DNA of 64,000 nucleotides. Source: CAYWPG01 sp964460035 (GTDB lineage Bacteria > Pseudomonadota > Gammaproteobacteria > Nitrococcales > AK92). This document shows positions 48,929 to 57,254 of this stretch, in pieces. Location: NCBI GenBank assembly GCA_964460035.1, contig CAYWPG010000006.1, positions 61,401 through 125,400 on the forward strand, written 5' to 3'. Below the pieces are notes generated by a model. It did no database searches, had not been told where the DNA came from, and worked only from the letters and a program-made list of their open reading frames with translations. The position numbers and the translations under genes were made by a program. Every line of letters begins with the position of its first letter. Within the stretch, counting starts at the first letter, position 1.

Positions 48929-49449
48929 CGTCATTCCTCAATTCCGCCGGCCGCCCGCACCTATGGGCGCATAGGCGACGCGACAGTCCATTAGTGACTC
49001 TCCCGGCGGCTCGGTCTTGGTTGCTCCGACACCGCCGCACCCCTCCTCCGCGATCCGGCCATGCCTTTTGAGCTTGCCCGATCACGCGGGCTCCCCGCTG
49101 CAACGGCGCAATCCTTGTCCCGAACGGGCGGTAGCGGGGAGCGCCGACCGACCCGCGTCAGGGCGGAGCGAGCTCGTCGAACGAACCGCTCCGCTGCTCC
49201 TTGAAAACTGAACTGCCCCTTCAGCGCGCAGCCGTCGTTACCGCCGGCCGGGCAGAGCCCGCCTGCGGCAGGATCTGCAAGCGCCGAAGGAATTTCGTTG
49301 CGCTTCTTCTACACGTCCGTGTTCGGACACCGACGTCAGGCGCTGCGTCGAGCACGAGAATCGTGCTTCCCACCAGCGCCCGAGTCAGGCCATTCATTCC
49401 AGTCCGGCTGCTGCCCAGGCGTCATCGGCCCGAGGCAGCGCCCGGTTCG
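48929..49449. other. Intergenic region upstream of dctP
   Basis: 521 bases between the end of the citE-like gene and dctP, with no convincing gene or gene remnant on either strand. It holds a perfect 10-bp inverted repeat (49090-49099 with 49133-49142) that may be an operator or terminator arm. The dctP leader ends with GAGGA. A separate promoter for the transporter genes is likely here. Confidence 0.5.
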
Positions 49450-50319
49450 TCAGCCGTTCTGCCTGGCGGCAAGCGCCTCGGCGAAAGCCACCACGCGCCT
49501 TGCCTGATCGGCATGCAGGTTCTCGATCATCTGGCCATCGAGCACCGCCACTCCGCGGCCGGCGGCTTCCGCCTCCTGCCACGCGGCCAGTACCCGGCGG
49601 GCATACTCGACCTCCTCCAGCGCAGGTCCGAACAGGCGGTTGGCCGGCTCGACCTGCGTCGGGTGAATCAACGTCTTTCCGTCGAATCCCAAGGCGCGCC
49701 CTTGGCGGCAGGAGGCCTCGAACGCTTCGAGATCCTTCAGATCCAGGGAAACGCCATCTAGCGCGTCACGGCCGTAGCGACGGGCGGCATTGACCGTGCG
49801 CGACAGAGCGTACAGCAGCCCCTCCCGTCCGGGCGTTGGCGCAGCTCGCAGTTCCTTGACCAGATCGGAAGTGCCCATGACCAGCACCTCGACACCCTCG
49901 ACCGCGGCGATCGCATCCACCTCGGCCACGCCGGAAGGCGTCTCGATCATCACCCACAGCTTGGGTCCGCCGCCGGCCTGGGCGATGCGCTCCAGGCACC
50001 GGGCCGCCATGGCGGCGTCCTCCACCTTGGGCACCAGGATCGCGTCCGGACCGGCGGCAACCGCCGCTTTGACGTCTTCCTCATGCCAGGGTGTGGTCTC
50101 GCCGTTGACGCGGATCACCACCTCGCGGTGGCCATAGCCGCCGGCACGGACCTGCGCGCAGACCAGGCTGCGCGCTTCCTCTTTCATCGCCGGCGCTACC
50201 GCGTCCTCCAGATCGAGAATCACCGCATCGCAATCGAGCTGCTTGGCCTTTTCCATCGCCCGCTGGTTGACGCCCGGCATGTAGAGCACCGAGCGGCGCG
50301 GTCTGATCTCGTTAGCCAT
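49450..50319 (-). CDS. CitE-like HpcH/HpaI-family lyase (first copy)
   Basis: A 289-aa TIM-barrel lyase of the CitE/citramalyl-CoA lyase group: RSVLYMPGVNQRAMEKAK at 9-26, LDLEDAVAP near 36-44 (metal site), VVIRVNGETTPW with the CoA-binding Arg, WVMIETPSGVAEV with the metal-binding Glu, and KTLIHPTQVEPAN. It probably cleaves a 3-hydroxyacyl-type CoA ester into acetyl-CoA plus an oxo-acid. ATG at 50319 has GGAG upstream; the GTG at 50325 is less likely. It is 12 bases after the second lyase gene. Confidence 0.88.
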   Translation of the reverse strand: MANEIRPRRSVLYMPGVNQRAMEKAKQLDCDAVILDLEDAVAPAMKEEARSLVCAQVRAGGYGHREVVIRVNGETTPWHEEDVKAAVAAGPDAILVPKVEDAAMAARCLERIAQAGGGPKLWVMIETPSGVAEVDAIAAVEGVEVLVMGTSDLVKELRAAPTPGREGLLYALSRTVNAARRYGRDALDGVSLDLKDLEAFEASCRQGRALGFDGKTLIHPTQVEPANRLFGPALEEVEYARRVLAAWQEAEAAGRGVAVLDGQMIENLHADQARRVVAFAEALAARQNG

Positions 50320-50331
50320 TGGCACGCTCCG

Positions 50332-51237
50332 TTACATGCCGATCAGATCGGCCTTGCGCAGGATGTTCTGCAGGATGCGGATGGACGCGGCGTCGACCAT
50401 GACGCCATCGACCGCGACTGCGCCCAGGCCCTGAGCCTCGGCTTCGGCGTAGGCAGCCGCCAGCTTGCGCGCCTGATCCACGGCCTCCTGCGTGGGGGAG
50501 AACTCCTCGTTGGCGATGTCGATCTGGCTGGGGTGAATGGCCCACTTGCCGACCGCACCGAGCGTGCGCGCCCGACGGCACTCCTCGCGATAGCCCTCCG
50601 GGTTCTTGATGCCGGCATAGGGGCCGTCGACCATGTCGATACCGGCGGCGCGGGCGGCGATGATCACCTTGTTGCGCGCGTAGTGCCAGATATCGCCGGG
50701 GTAGCCGCTAGGACCGCCGATGGACTTGGTGTCCACACCCTGCGAGGCGGAGTAGTCGCCGGGCCCGAAGATCAGCGCCTCGAGGCGCGGCGAGGCGTTG
50801 GCGATCTCCTCGACGTTGATCATCGCCTCTACCTCTTCGATCAGGACTTCTAGGCCGATCTTCTTCTTCAGGCCCAGGCGTTCCTCAAGCTGGGTGAGTA
50901 GCACATCCACCCACCACACGTCTTTGCCCGACATCACCTTCGGGATGATGATGATGTCCAGGTTCTCGCCGGCCTGCTCCACCACATCGATGATGTCGCG
51001 ATGCGCCCAGTGCGTGGTGAGGTTGTTGATGCGCACAGCGCGCGTCTTCTTGCCCCAATCCAGCTCGTTGAGCGCCTTGATCACGTTCGCCCTAGCCTTT
51101 TCTTTCTCGCTGGGCGCTACCGAGTCTTCCAGGTCCAGGAACACCAAGTCAGCGTTACTGGCAGCGGCTTTCGCCATCATCTTCTCGCTGCTGCCAGGAG
51201 TGGAAAGCTCGGATCTACGAAGACGCATTGGACGCAT
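50332..51237 (-). CDS. CitE-like lyase resembling malyl-CoA/beta-methylmalyl-CoA lyase (second copy)
   Basis: A 301-aa CitE-superfamily lyase. RRSELSTPGSSEKMMAKA, FLDLEDSVAPSEKEKAR, RINNLTTHWAHRDI, IGLEVLIEEVEAM and GKWAIHPSQIDIANEEFSP are close to the bacterial malyl-CoA/beta-methylmalyl-CoA lyase type, unlike the neighbouring CitE. The expected reaction is reversible aldol cleavage of (S)-malyl-, methylmalyl- or citramalyl-CoA. The ATG overlaps the CoA-transferase stop (TAATG), so the two are translated together. Confidence 0.88.
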   Translation of the reverse strand: MRPMRLRRSELSTPGSSEKMMAKAAASNADLVFLDLEDSVAPSEKEKARANVIKALNELDWGKKTRAVRINNLTTHWAHRDIIDVVEQAGENLDIIIIPKVMSGKDVWWVDVLLTQLEERLGLKKKIGLEVLIEEVEAMINVEEIANASPRLEALIFGPGDYSASQGVDTKSIGGPSGYPGDIWHYARNKVIIAARAAGIDMVDGPYAGIKNPEGYREECRRARTLGAVGKWAIHPSQIDIANEEFSPTQEAVDQARKLAAAYAEAEAQGLGAVAVDGVMVDAASIRILQNILRKADLIGM

Positions 51238-52493
51238 TACTCTGTGCTCCTGTGATTGTCGATACCAATGACTTGAGCAGCGGCCAGCTCCGCCAGTTGC
51301 TCGTCGGTGTAGCCGTAGCTGCGCAGCACGGCCTCGGTGTGCTCGCCCAGAAGCGGCGCGCGCCGCGGCGGGCTGGTGGGCGTGCCCTGCAGCTTGATCG
51401 GCGTTGCGGCGAACACTCCCTTACGGCCGCTGCCAGGATGTTCGAGCTCGACGAACATCTGCCGCGCCTGCACGTGCGGATCGTTGAAGATGTCTTCCGC
51501 CGTGTTGATCGGCCCGGCCGGCACGAAGCCGCCCAGCGCTTCCATGATCTCGGCCTTGGTCCGCTGGCTGCACCACTCGCCCAGGATGGCCCGCACCTCG
51601 GGCGCATGCTTGACGCGGTCCAGGTTGGTGGCGTAGCGCGGGTCGTCCGCCAACTCCGGCCGCCCGATGGCGCGGCAAAGCTCGCGCCAGAGGTTGTCGC
51701 GCGGCGCCGCGATGGTCACCCAGCCATCTTTGGCGGGGAAGTTGTCGAACGGGCACAGCAACGGGTGGGTATTGCCCTGCGGACGCGGCACCTCGCCGGT
51801 GTAGGAGTACTGGTAAACGATGCGCTCGCACAGTGCGAGGATCGCGTCGTACATACCCACATCCAGGAACTGCCCCTCGCCGGTTTTCTCGGCGTGGCGC
51901 AACGCCGCCGCGATGCCGAACGCGGTCATCGCCGCCGGGAAGATATCGCCTACCCCGGGGCCGACCTTCATGGGCGTGTCGGCATCGGGCCCGGTGATGC
52001 CCATCAGCCCGCCCATGGCCTGCGCAACTACGTCGTAGGCAGGCCAATGCGCGTACGGGCTTTCGCCGCTGCGCGGATCGCCAAAACCGCGGATGCAGGC
52101 GTAGACCAGCTTGGGGTTGACCTCGCGCAACCGGTCGTAGCCCAGCCCCAGCCGATCCATTACGCCGTGCCGGAAGTTCTCCAGCAGGACGTCCGCGTCC
52201 TTGACCATGCGCAGCAGGATCTCGCGACCGGCCGGCTGCTTCAGGTCCAGCGCCACGCTCGCTTTGTTGCGGTTGACGCTGTGAAAGTAGCCGCCGAAGT
52301 GGCGCTCGGTGTCATCGTCGAAGTGCGGCCCCTGGCGGCGAGTCTGATCGCCGCCGATCGGCTCGATCTTGATGACCTCGGCACCCATGTCCGAGAGCAT
52401 CATCGAGCAATAGGGGCCGGCCAGCATCTGGCTCAGATCGAGCACCTTCACGCCAGCCAGCGGCCCACTGCCGTTACGCCGCCAGTCTTTCAT
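51237..52493 (-). CDS. Class III CoA-transferase (CaiB/BaiF family)
   Basis: A 418-aa family III CoA-transferase. It starts with GPLAGVKVLDLSQMLAGPYCSMMLSDMGAEVIKIE (read across residues 10-44) and has the catalytic Asp at about 183 (GVGDIF), then a conserved KTGEGQFLDVGMYDA. Such enzymes move CoA from succinyl-CoA or acetyl-CoA to a carboxylic acid; succinyl-CoA:itaconate or citramalate transfer fits the neighbours. ATG at 52493 overlaps the MaoC stop (ATGA); a TTG at 52505 is less likely. Confidence 0.9.
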   Translation of the reverse strand: MKDWRRNGSGPLAGVKVLDLSQMLAGPYCSMMLSDMGAEVIKIEPIGGDQTRRQGPHFDDDTERHFGGYFHSVNRNKASVALDLKQPAGREILLRMVKDADVLLENFRHGVMDRLGLGYDRLREVNPKLVYACIRGFGDPRSGESPYAHWPAYDVVAQAMGGLMGITGPDADTPMKVGPGVGDIFPAAMTAFGIAAALRHAEKTGEGQFLDVGMYDAILALCERIVYQYSYTGEVPRPQGNTHPLLCPFDNFPAKDGWVTIAAPRDNLWRELCRAIGRPELADDPRYATNLDRVKHAPEVRAILGEWCSQRTKAEIMEALGGFVPAGPINTAEDIFNDPHVQARQMFVELEHPGSGRKGVFAATPIKLQGTPTSPPRRAPLLGEHTEAVLRSYGYTDEQLAELAAAQVIGIDNHRSTE

Positions 52494-52975
52494 CGCGTGC
52501 CCCAATGGCTATACCGCTTGATCAGCACCCGCCGCTCGCCGGTAAAGACCACGGTGCGGTTCTGGTTAAGGCCCACGTGCCGGAACGTGATGATGCCGGC
52601 GTCGGGCCGATCCGAGTCTTCCTTCTTGAGCACCTCGGTGTAGGCATAGAGCGTGTCGCCGTGCAGCACGGGATGGCTGAAGCGGATCTTGTCCAGACCC
52701 AGCTCCTGGATCACCTGCTCGCCGGTATCCTCGGAGGCCAGCCCGATGATGAACGACGCCGTGATGCCGCCGAAGTTGATCCGGTGCTTGAACGGCGAGC
52801 TCTCCATGCGGTGCTCGTTGAAGTGCCCCTGCGCCGTGTTCATCACCTGCAAGGTGATCATCACGTTGTCCATCTCAGTGATGGTGCGTCCGCGGTGATG
52901 CTCGTACACATCGCCCACGTTGAAGTGCTCGAAGTAGTTGTCGCGGCCGGTCAGGCTCGAAATTGGATAGCTCAT
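52490..52975 (-). CDS. MaoC-family dehydratase, C5/mesaconyl-type (first copy)
   Basis: A 161-aa single hot-dog protein with GDVYEHHRGRTITEMDNVMIT, MNTAQGHFNEHRME and DSDRPDAGIITFRHVGLNQ. The His-containing GHFNEH replaces the Asp-x4-His of standard MaoC hydratases, as seen in MaoC proteins of C5-dicarboxylyl-CoA clusters. A hydration or dehydration of a mesaconyl/itaconyl-like CoA ester is plausible. The start overlaps the dehydrogenase stop by 4 bases. Confidence 0.85.
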   Translation of the reverse strand: MSYPISSLTGRDNYFEHFNVGDVYEHHRGRTITEMDNVMITLQVMNTAQGHFNEHRMESSPFKHRINFGGITASFIIGLASEDTGEQVIQELGLDKIRFSHPVLHGDTLYAYTEVLKKEDSDRPDAGIITFRHVGLNQNRTVVFTGERRVLIKRYSHWGTR

Positions 52976-54177
52976 TTCTTCACAGGCCCCAGCAGTCGGT
53001 CGGAGATGATGCGCATCTGGATCTCGGAGGTACCCTCGAAGATCTTGGTCAGGCGCGCGTCGCGCCAGTAGCGCTCCACGGCGAAGTCGGTGGTGTAGCC
53101 CGCGCCGCCGTGAATCTGCAGCGCCTCGCTGGTCACGCGCTCGGCCATTTCGGCGGCGAACAGCTTGACCATGGACGCTTCCTTATCGCAGCGCCGGCCG
53201 CTGTCGATCTCGGTGCAGACGTAGTACATGAGCTGGCGTGCCGCTTCGATCTGGGTCGCCATGTTGGCGATCTTGAAGCGAATAGCCTGGAAGTTGGCGA
53301 TCGGCTCGCCGAACTGCTCGCGCTGCTGCGCATAAGCGATCGCATCTTCCAGCGCACCGCGCGCCAGGCCGATGGAACGGGCCGCAGTGTGGGCGCGAGC
53401 GACTTCCAGCTTGCCCATCACGGTGTAGAAGGCGTTGCCCTCTTCTCCGATCAGCGCATCTTCCGGTACCCAGAAGTTATCGAACGCAAGCTCGAAGGTC
53501 TTCCAGCCGCGATAGCCGATCTTCTTGACGGGCGTGCCCTTGATGCCCTCGGGCAGCTTGCCGCGCTCCTTGGGAATGTGGAACGCACTGATGCCCTTGT
53601 GGCGCGCCTTGGGGTCGATCTTCGGATCGGTGCGGGCCATGACGGTGAGGTAGTCGGCGCCGTCCGCGAACGTGCACCACATCTTCGAGCCGTTAATGAC
53701 CCAACCGCCGTCGGCGCGGCGCGCACGGCAGGAGATGTTGGCAACGTCCGAACCGGCGTTGGGCTCGGAGAGCGCAAAAGCGCCCAGATACTCGCCCGAA
53801 GCCATCTTCGGCAGATACTTCCGCTTCTGCTCTTCGGTGAAGCCGTTGCCGGCGCCGTTACCGCGCGCCATGATGCTGGCCACGCTCATCCAGCCGCGCG
53901 CCAGCTCCTCGGCCACCAGGCAGTACTCGAAGCAGCCCAGCCCCAGACCGCCGTACTCCTTCGGAATCAGAATCCCGAAAAAGCCCATGTCGGCCATCTT
54001 CTGGCGCAGCTCCATGGGGATCTCGCCGTCGATCGGGTCGAGCTTGTTGGCGACGGGCAGCACCTCCTTCATGGTGAACTCGCGCGCCGCCTCCTGGATC
54101 ATGCGCCGCTCTTCGGTCATGTAGTTCGGGACGTCGTCCCGCGGCTGTACCGGTGCCTCTATGCGTCTCGTGCTCAT
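52972..54177 (-). CDS. Acyl-CoA dehydrogenase
   Basis: A 401-aa FAD-dependent acyl-CoA dehydrogenase with ALSEPNAGSDVANI, KMWCTFADGADYLTV, and QIHGGAGYTTDFAVERYWRDARLTKIFEGTSEIQ (read in parts near 345-378), where the catalytic Glu sits in FEGTS. Length matches short-chain or branched-chain enzymes, not the longer methylsuccinyl-CoA dehydrogenase Mcd of the ethylmalonyl-CoA pathway. In context it may oxidise a succinyl-type CoA thioester. It follows MaoC copy 2 by 4 bases. Confidence 0.93.
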   Translation of the reverse strand: MSTRRIEAPVQPRDDVPNYMTEERRMIQEAAREFTMKEVLPVANKLDPIDGEIPMELRQKMADMGFFGILIPKEYGGLGLGCFEYCLVAEELARGWMSVASIMARGNGAGNGFTEEQKRKYLPKMASGEYLGAFALSEPNAGSDVANISCRARRADGGWVINGSKMWCTFADGADYLTVMARTDPKIDPKARHKGISAFHIPKERGKLPEGIKGTPVKKIGYRGWKTFELAFDNFWVPEDALIGEEGNAFYTVMGKLEVARAHTAARSIGLARGALEDAIAYAQQREQFGEPIANFQAIRFKIANMATQIEAARQLMYYVCTEIDSGRRCDKEASMVKLFAAEMAERVTSEALQIHGGAGYTTDFAVERYWRDARLTKIFEGTSEIQMRIISDRLLGPVKK

Positions 54178-54181
54178 TGCT

Positions 54182-54679
54182 TTACTTCCCCTCTACGCGA
54201 CGCGCGATCATGTTGGTGCGGTGGAAGTCGATCACCCGCTCGCCGCGCTGGTTGAACCCTTCGGTATGCCAAGTGGCAATGCCGGCATCGGGACGGCTGG
54301 CCGAGTCGCGCTTGGCCACTACGGTGCTGCGCGCGGTCAGCGTCTCGCCGGGGTACACCGGCTGATGGAAGGTCAGGTTTTCCACCCCCAGGAAGGCGCC
54401 GCCCGACTCGGAGAGGTCCTCCACCGACAGGCCGAACACGGTCAGAAACACCAGCATGGGGTTGATCACCACGCTCGGATGACCGTGCGCCTTGGCGTAC
54501 TCCGCGTTGAAGTACAGCGGGTTGAAGTGCATGGTCATGGTGGTGAACTGCGTGTTGTCCGCCTCGGTCAGCGTACGGCCCCAGTGGTGTTCGAACACCT
54601 GGCCGATCTGCATCTCGTCGAAGCCGTACCCCTTAGGCCAACGCTTGGCCTTGCCGAGCATCTCTTCTACATCGCTCAT
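54182..54679 (-). CDS. MaoC-family dehydratase, C5/mesaconyl-type (second copy)
   Basis: A 165-aa hot-dog protein related to the other MaoC (52490-52975). FDEMQIGQVFEHHWGRTLTEADNTQFT, MHFNPLYFNAEYAKAHGHPSVVINP and SRPDAGIATWHTEGFNQRG are the family marks. With the first copy it may form a heterodimer equivalent to the two-domain mesaconyl-CoA hydratases (inference). It follows MmgE/PrpD by 11 bases. Confidence 0.86.
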   Translation of the reverse strand: MSDVEEMLGKAKRWPKGYGFDEMQIGQVFEHHWGRTLTEADNTQFTTMTMHFNPLYFNAEYAKAHGHPSVVINPMLVFLTVFGLSVEDLSESGGAFLGVENLTFHQPVYPGETLTARSTVVAKRDSASRPDAGIATWHTEGFNQRGERVIDFHRTNMIARRVEGK

Positions 54680-54690
54680 TGGTTATCCTC

Positions 54691-56070
54691 TTACGCGTCG
54701 AATCGGGTCAGCGAGAGCAGCTCGCCGACATCCTTCAGAGAATCCAGCCGCTCGATCCGTTCAATCAGGTCGGCCGTACGAGCCGTACCCAGCAGCGGTT
54801 CGACCAAGCTAGTGAATTTCGCAGCGAGCTTCTCCCACTGCTGCGGTAACGTTTCCGGCGTCGCCGGCACCGAGACATCGCCCACAGCGCGCAGGGTTTC
54901 GCCGTTCTTCAAAGAGACGACGACCTCGCTCTGGTAGTTGTTCGCTAACGTGGTCACCCCTTCCACGGAGACCTTGTCGCGCAACGCCACCAGCTCGGGG
55001 TGGTTGACCGCCTCGTCGGTGAACGCGCGCTCGCCCGTGTCGTCGCGCAACATCGCCAGAGCGGTGGTAAAGCGCAGACTGAACTTGCCTTCCAGGCCTG
55101 TGGTGGGGTTCTGGATGTTGCAGACCCGCAAGTGCCCGGGCGGCACCGTCACATGAATGCGTTCAATGGCCTCCGGATCGATCTGGTGGGTAGCCCGCAG
55201 GCTCTTCACCGCTTCAGTGGTCGCGTGGGTGAGGTAGCACGCGGCGTGGTACTTGAAGAGCACCTTCGTGATGCCGTACTCCTGCAGCGGCGCGACAGGA
55301 GCCTCGAAGTTGGGCGTGTCGGTCTGGGTCGCGGCAAAGCCCTGCTCGGTTTCCAGCACGTCCGGATGCGCGGTAAAGCCCTTGGCTGCGAGCCGCGCCG
55401 CCAGCAGGCCATTGACCGCCGCCTTGCCGGCATGGAAGGGCTTGGTCATGGTGCCGAACATGCACTTCAGCCCCGCGGCCTGCGCGCCGGCGATACCGAA
55501 GGCCACTTGCCAGCGCTCCTGATCCAGTCCGGCCAGATGCGCACACGCCGCCGCGGCGCCGAAAGCCCCTACCGTGCCGGTGGCATGGAAGCCGCGCGCA
55601 TAGTGGCCCGGCGCCATCAGGCTGCCCACGCGGCATTCAGCCTCGAAGCCGGCGACAAACGCCGCGATGAAGGCCTTGCCGTCCGCCTGCGTGCGCTCGG
55701 CTTCGGCAAGCAGCGCGGGGAATACCGGCACCGACGGATGCCCGCCCATGGCCGAGACCACGTCGTCGAAATCCAACGCATGACCCGCCGCGCCGTTGAT
55801 CAGCGCTGCCCACTGCGGGGAGGTCTTCTCCCCAGTGCCGATCAGCGTATTGACAGGCGCGCCGCCCTGCTCCGCCGCCTCCTGGCGCAGAATCTCGGTC
55901 AGGGGCTCACGCGCACCGGCAATGGTCACCCCCAGCCAATCGAGAAAGCAGTGCTTGGCAAAGGTAACGACATGCTCCGGCAACGCATCGAACTTGATCC
56001 CGGCGAGCAGTTGGGTGACTTCTTTTGTGATCGCCCGCTCCTGCGCCGCAATCCGAGCCGAACTGTTCAT
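54691..56070 (-). CDS. MmgE/PrpD family protein
   Basis: A 459-aa protein of the family containing 2-methylcitrate dehydratase PrpD, cis-aconitate decarboxylase and iminodisuccinate epimerase. Landmarks are HALDFDDVVSAMGGHPSVPVFPALLAEAE near 97-125, KPFHAGKAAVNGLLAA and KYHAACYLTHATTEAV. ATG at 56070 follows a strong GAGGAG. It is the first gene of the catabolic operon and diverges from a LysR gene. The exact reaction is open; a similar gene lies in the P. aeruginosa itaconate cluster. Confidence 0.9.
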   Translation of the reverse strand: MNSSARIAAQERAITKEVTQLLAGIKFDALPEHVVTFAKHCFLDWLGVTIAGAREPLTEILRQEAAEQGGAPVNTLIGTGEKTSPQWAALINGAAGHALDFDDVVSAMGGHPSVPVFPALLAEAERTQADGKAFIAAFVAGFEAECRVGSLMAPGHYARGFHATGTVGAFGAAAACAHLAGLDQERWQVAFGIAGAQAAGLKCMFGTMTKPFHAGKAAVNGLLAARLAAKGFTAHPDVLETEQGFAATQTDTPNFEAPVAPLQEYGITKVLFKYHAACYLTHATTEAVKSLRATHQIDPEAIERIHVTVPPGHLRVCNIQNPTTGLEGKFSLRFTTALAMLRDDTGERAFTDEAVNHPELVALRDKVSVEGVTTLANNYQSEVVVSLKNGETLRAVGDVSVPATPETLPQQWEKLAAKFTSLVEPLLGTARTADLIERIERLDSLKDVGELLSLTRFDA

Positions 56071-56228
56071 GGGTTCTCCTCGCCTCTTCAAGAGGTTCTA
56101 GGCACTGAACGCAAGGTTGCTTCAGCCCACCCGACACGGCGGGGGACGAATAGGCTGTCCTACCGTTGTAAACGGCGAACGTATTACAGAAATACCGGAA
56201 GGGTCGCTTGCGGCGCCATTGGCAAAAC

Positions 56229-56256
56229 GTTAAGGTCGGCTTAACCGTTGGTTAAG
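56229..56256. promoter_or_regulatory. LysR operator candidate in front of the catabolic operon
   Basis: Half-sites GTTAAG (56229-56234), CTTAAC (56240-56245) and GTTAAG (56251-56256) start exactly 11 bases apart. The last two form a perfect inverted repeat with a 5-base centre. They lie 18 bases before the LysR start in the divergent intergenic region. Confidence 0.65.
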
Positions 56257-56273
56257 CAGCTTGGTCCTTTGCC

Positions 56274-57227
56274 TTGAAGAGACGCCGTCTTCCACCTTTG
56301 AATCCACTGCGCAGCTTCGAAGCCGCCGCACGCCACGGCAGCTTCACCAAGGCTGCGGAGGAGCTACATGTCACTACGGTGGCAGTTAGCCGTCAGATCG
56401 CTGTTCTTGAAGGATACTTTGGACTTTCGCTGTTCGAACGCCTGCACCACACGGTGCGGCTTACCCCCGCGGGTCGCGGCTTTCTGCCCAAAGTGACCGC
56501 CGCGCTGGACCTGCTCGACGAGGCCAGCCGCGAGCTGCGCGCGCCGCAAGACGAGCCGGTGGTGGTATGCACCTACCCCTCGTTCGCCTTGCGCTGGCTG
56601 ATCCCGCGCCTGCCGCGGTTTCGCGCCGCGCACCCCGATATAGACATCACGCTGACCACCGCGGTCAAACCCGAGGAGTTCGATTACCGGAGCATCGACA
56701 TTGGCATCCAATATGTCAATGACGTGCCGGACGAGCTGGTGACCCGCGCCATACTGCCGGACGTGATCCAGCCGGTGTGCAGCCCCAAATTGCTGGTGTG
56801 CGGCGCGCCGCTGCCGCCGGTGGAGAACCTGCGCCACCACACGCTGCTTCACTCACGCTATCGCAGGCTGGACTGGGAGGAGTGGCTGAAGGCCGCGGGC
56901 GCGGAAGACATCACGCCTCGCGATGAGCTCACTTTTAAAGGCTCGGGCCTGACGTACCAGGCCGCGATCGAAGGGCTGGGCGTTGCGGTGGCGCAACGCG
57001 TCCTGGTGGAGGACGAGATCGAGACAGGACGCCTGATCGCCCCGTTTTCGCTGGCGGCGCAGCGCGAGCAGGGCATTTGCATGGTCAGCAACCGGCAGCG
57101 GACCGAGTGCAAGCAAGTGGCTACGCTGATGGAATGGATCGTGCAGGAAGCCAACGCCACCATGGACGCGCTGGGGCTGAGCCTGGTGCCCGAACCGGGG
57201 AACAACCGCCTGGAGCTAGGCTCGTAG
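56274..57227 (+). CDS. LysR-family regulator (GcvA-like), copy A
   Basis: A 317-aa LysR transcription factor with the winged helix-turn-helix at about 18-62 (FEAAARHGSFTKAAEEL, VSRQIAVLEGYFG) and a GcvA-type effector domain. It starts at TTG (56274). It diverges from the MmgE/PrpD-MaoC-CaiB-CitE operon, which it probably activates in response to a pathway intermediate. It is a close paralogue of the LysR at 57255-58211 and shares long identical stretches such as LPPVENLRHHTLLHS. Confidence 0.93.
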   Translation: MKRRRLPPLNPLRSFEAAARHGSFTKAAEELHVTTVAVSRQIAVLEGYFGLSLFERLHHTVRLTPAGRGFLPKVTAALDLLDEASRELRAPQDEPVVVCTYPSFALRWLIPRLPRFRAAHPDIDITLTTAVKPEEFDYRSIDIGIQYVNDVPDELVTRAILPDVIQPVCSPKLLVCGAPLPPVENLRHHTLLHSRYRRLDWEEWLKAAGAEDITPRDELTFKGSGLTYQAAIEGLGVAVAQRVLVEDEIETGRLIAPFSLAAQREQGICMVSNRQRTECKQVATLMEWIVQEANATMDALGLSLVPEPGNNRLELGS

Positions 57228-57254
57228 TCGCGTCCACTCCCGGTTCCGCAAGGC

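Noticed and set aside
49201..49761. Plus-strand frame covering the citE end and the region before dctP
   Set aside because: Mostly antisense to the CitE-like gene; no ribosome site and no recognisable product.
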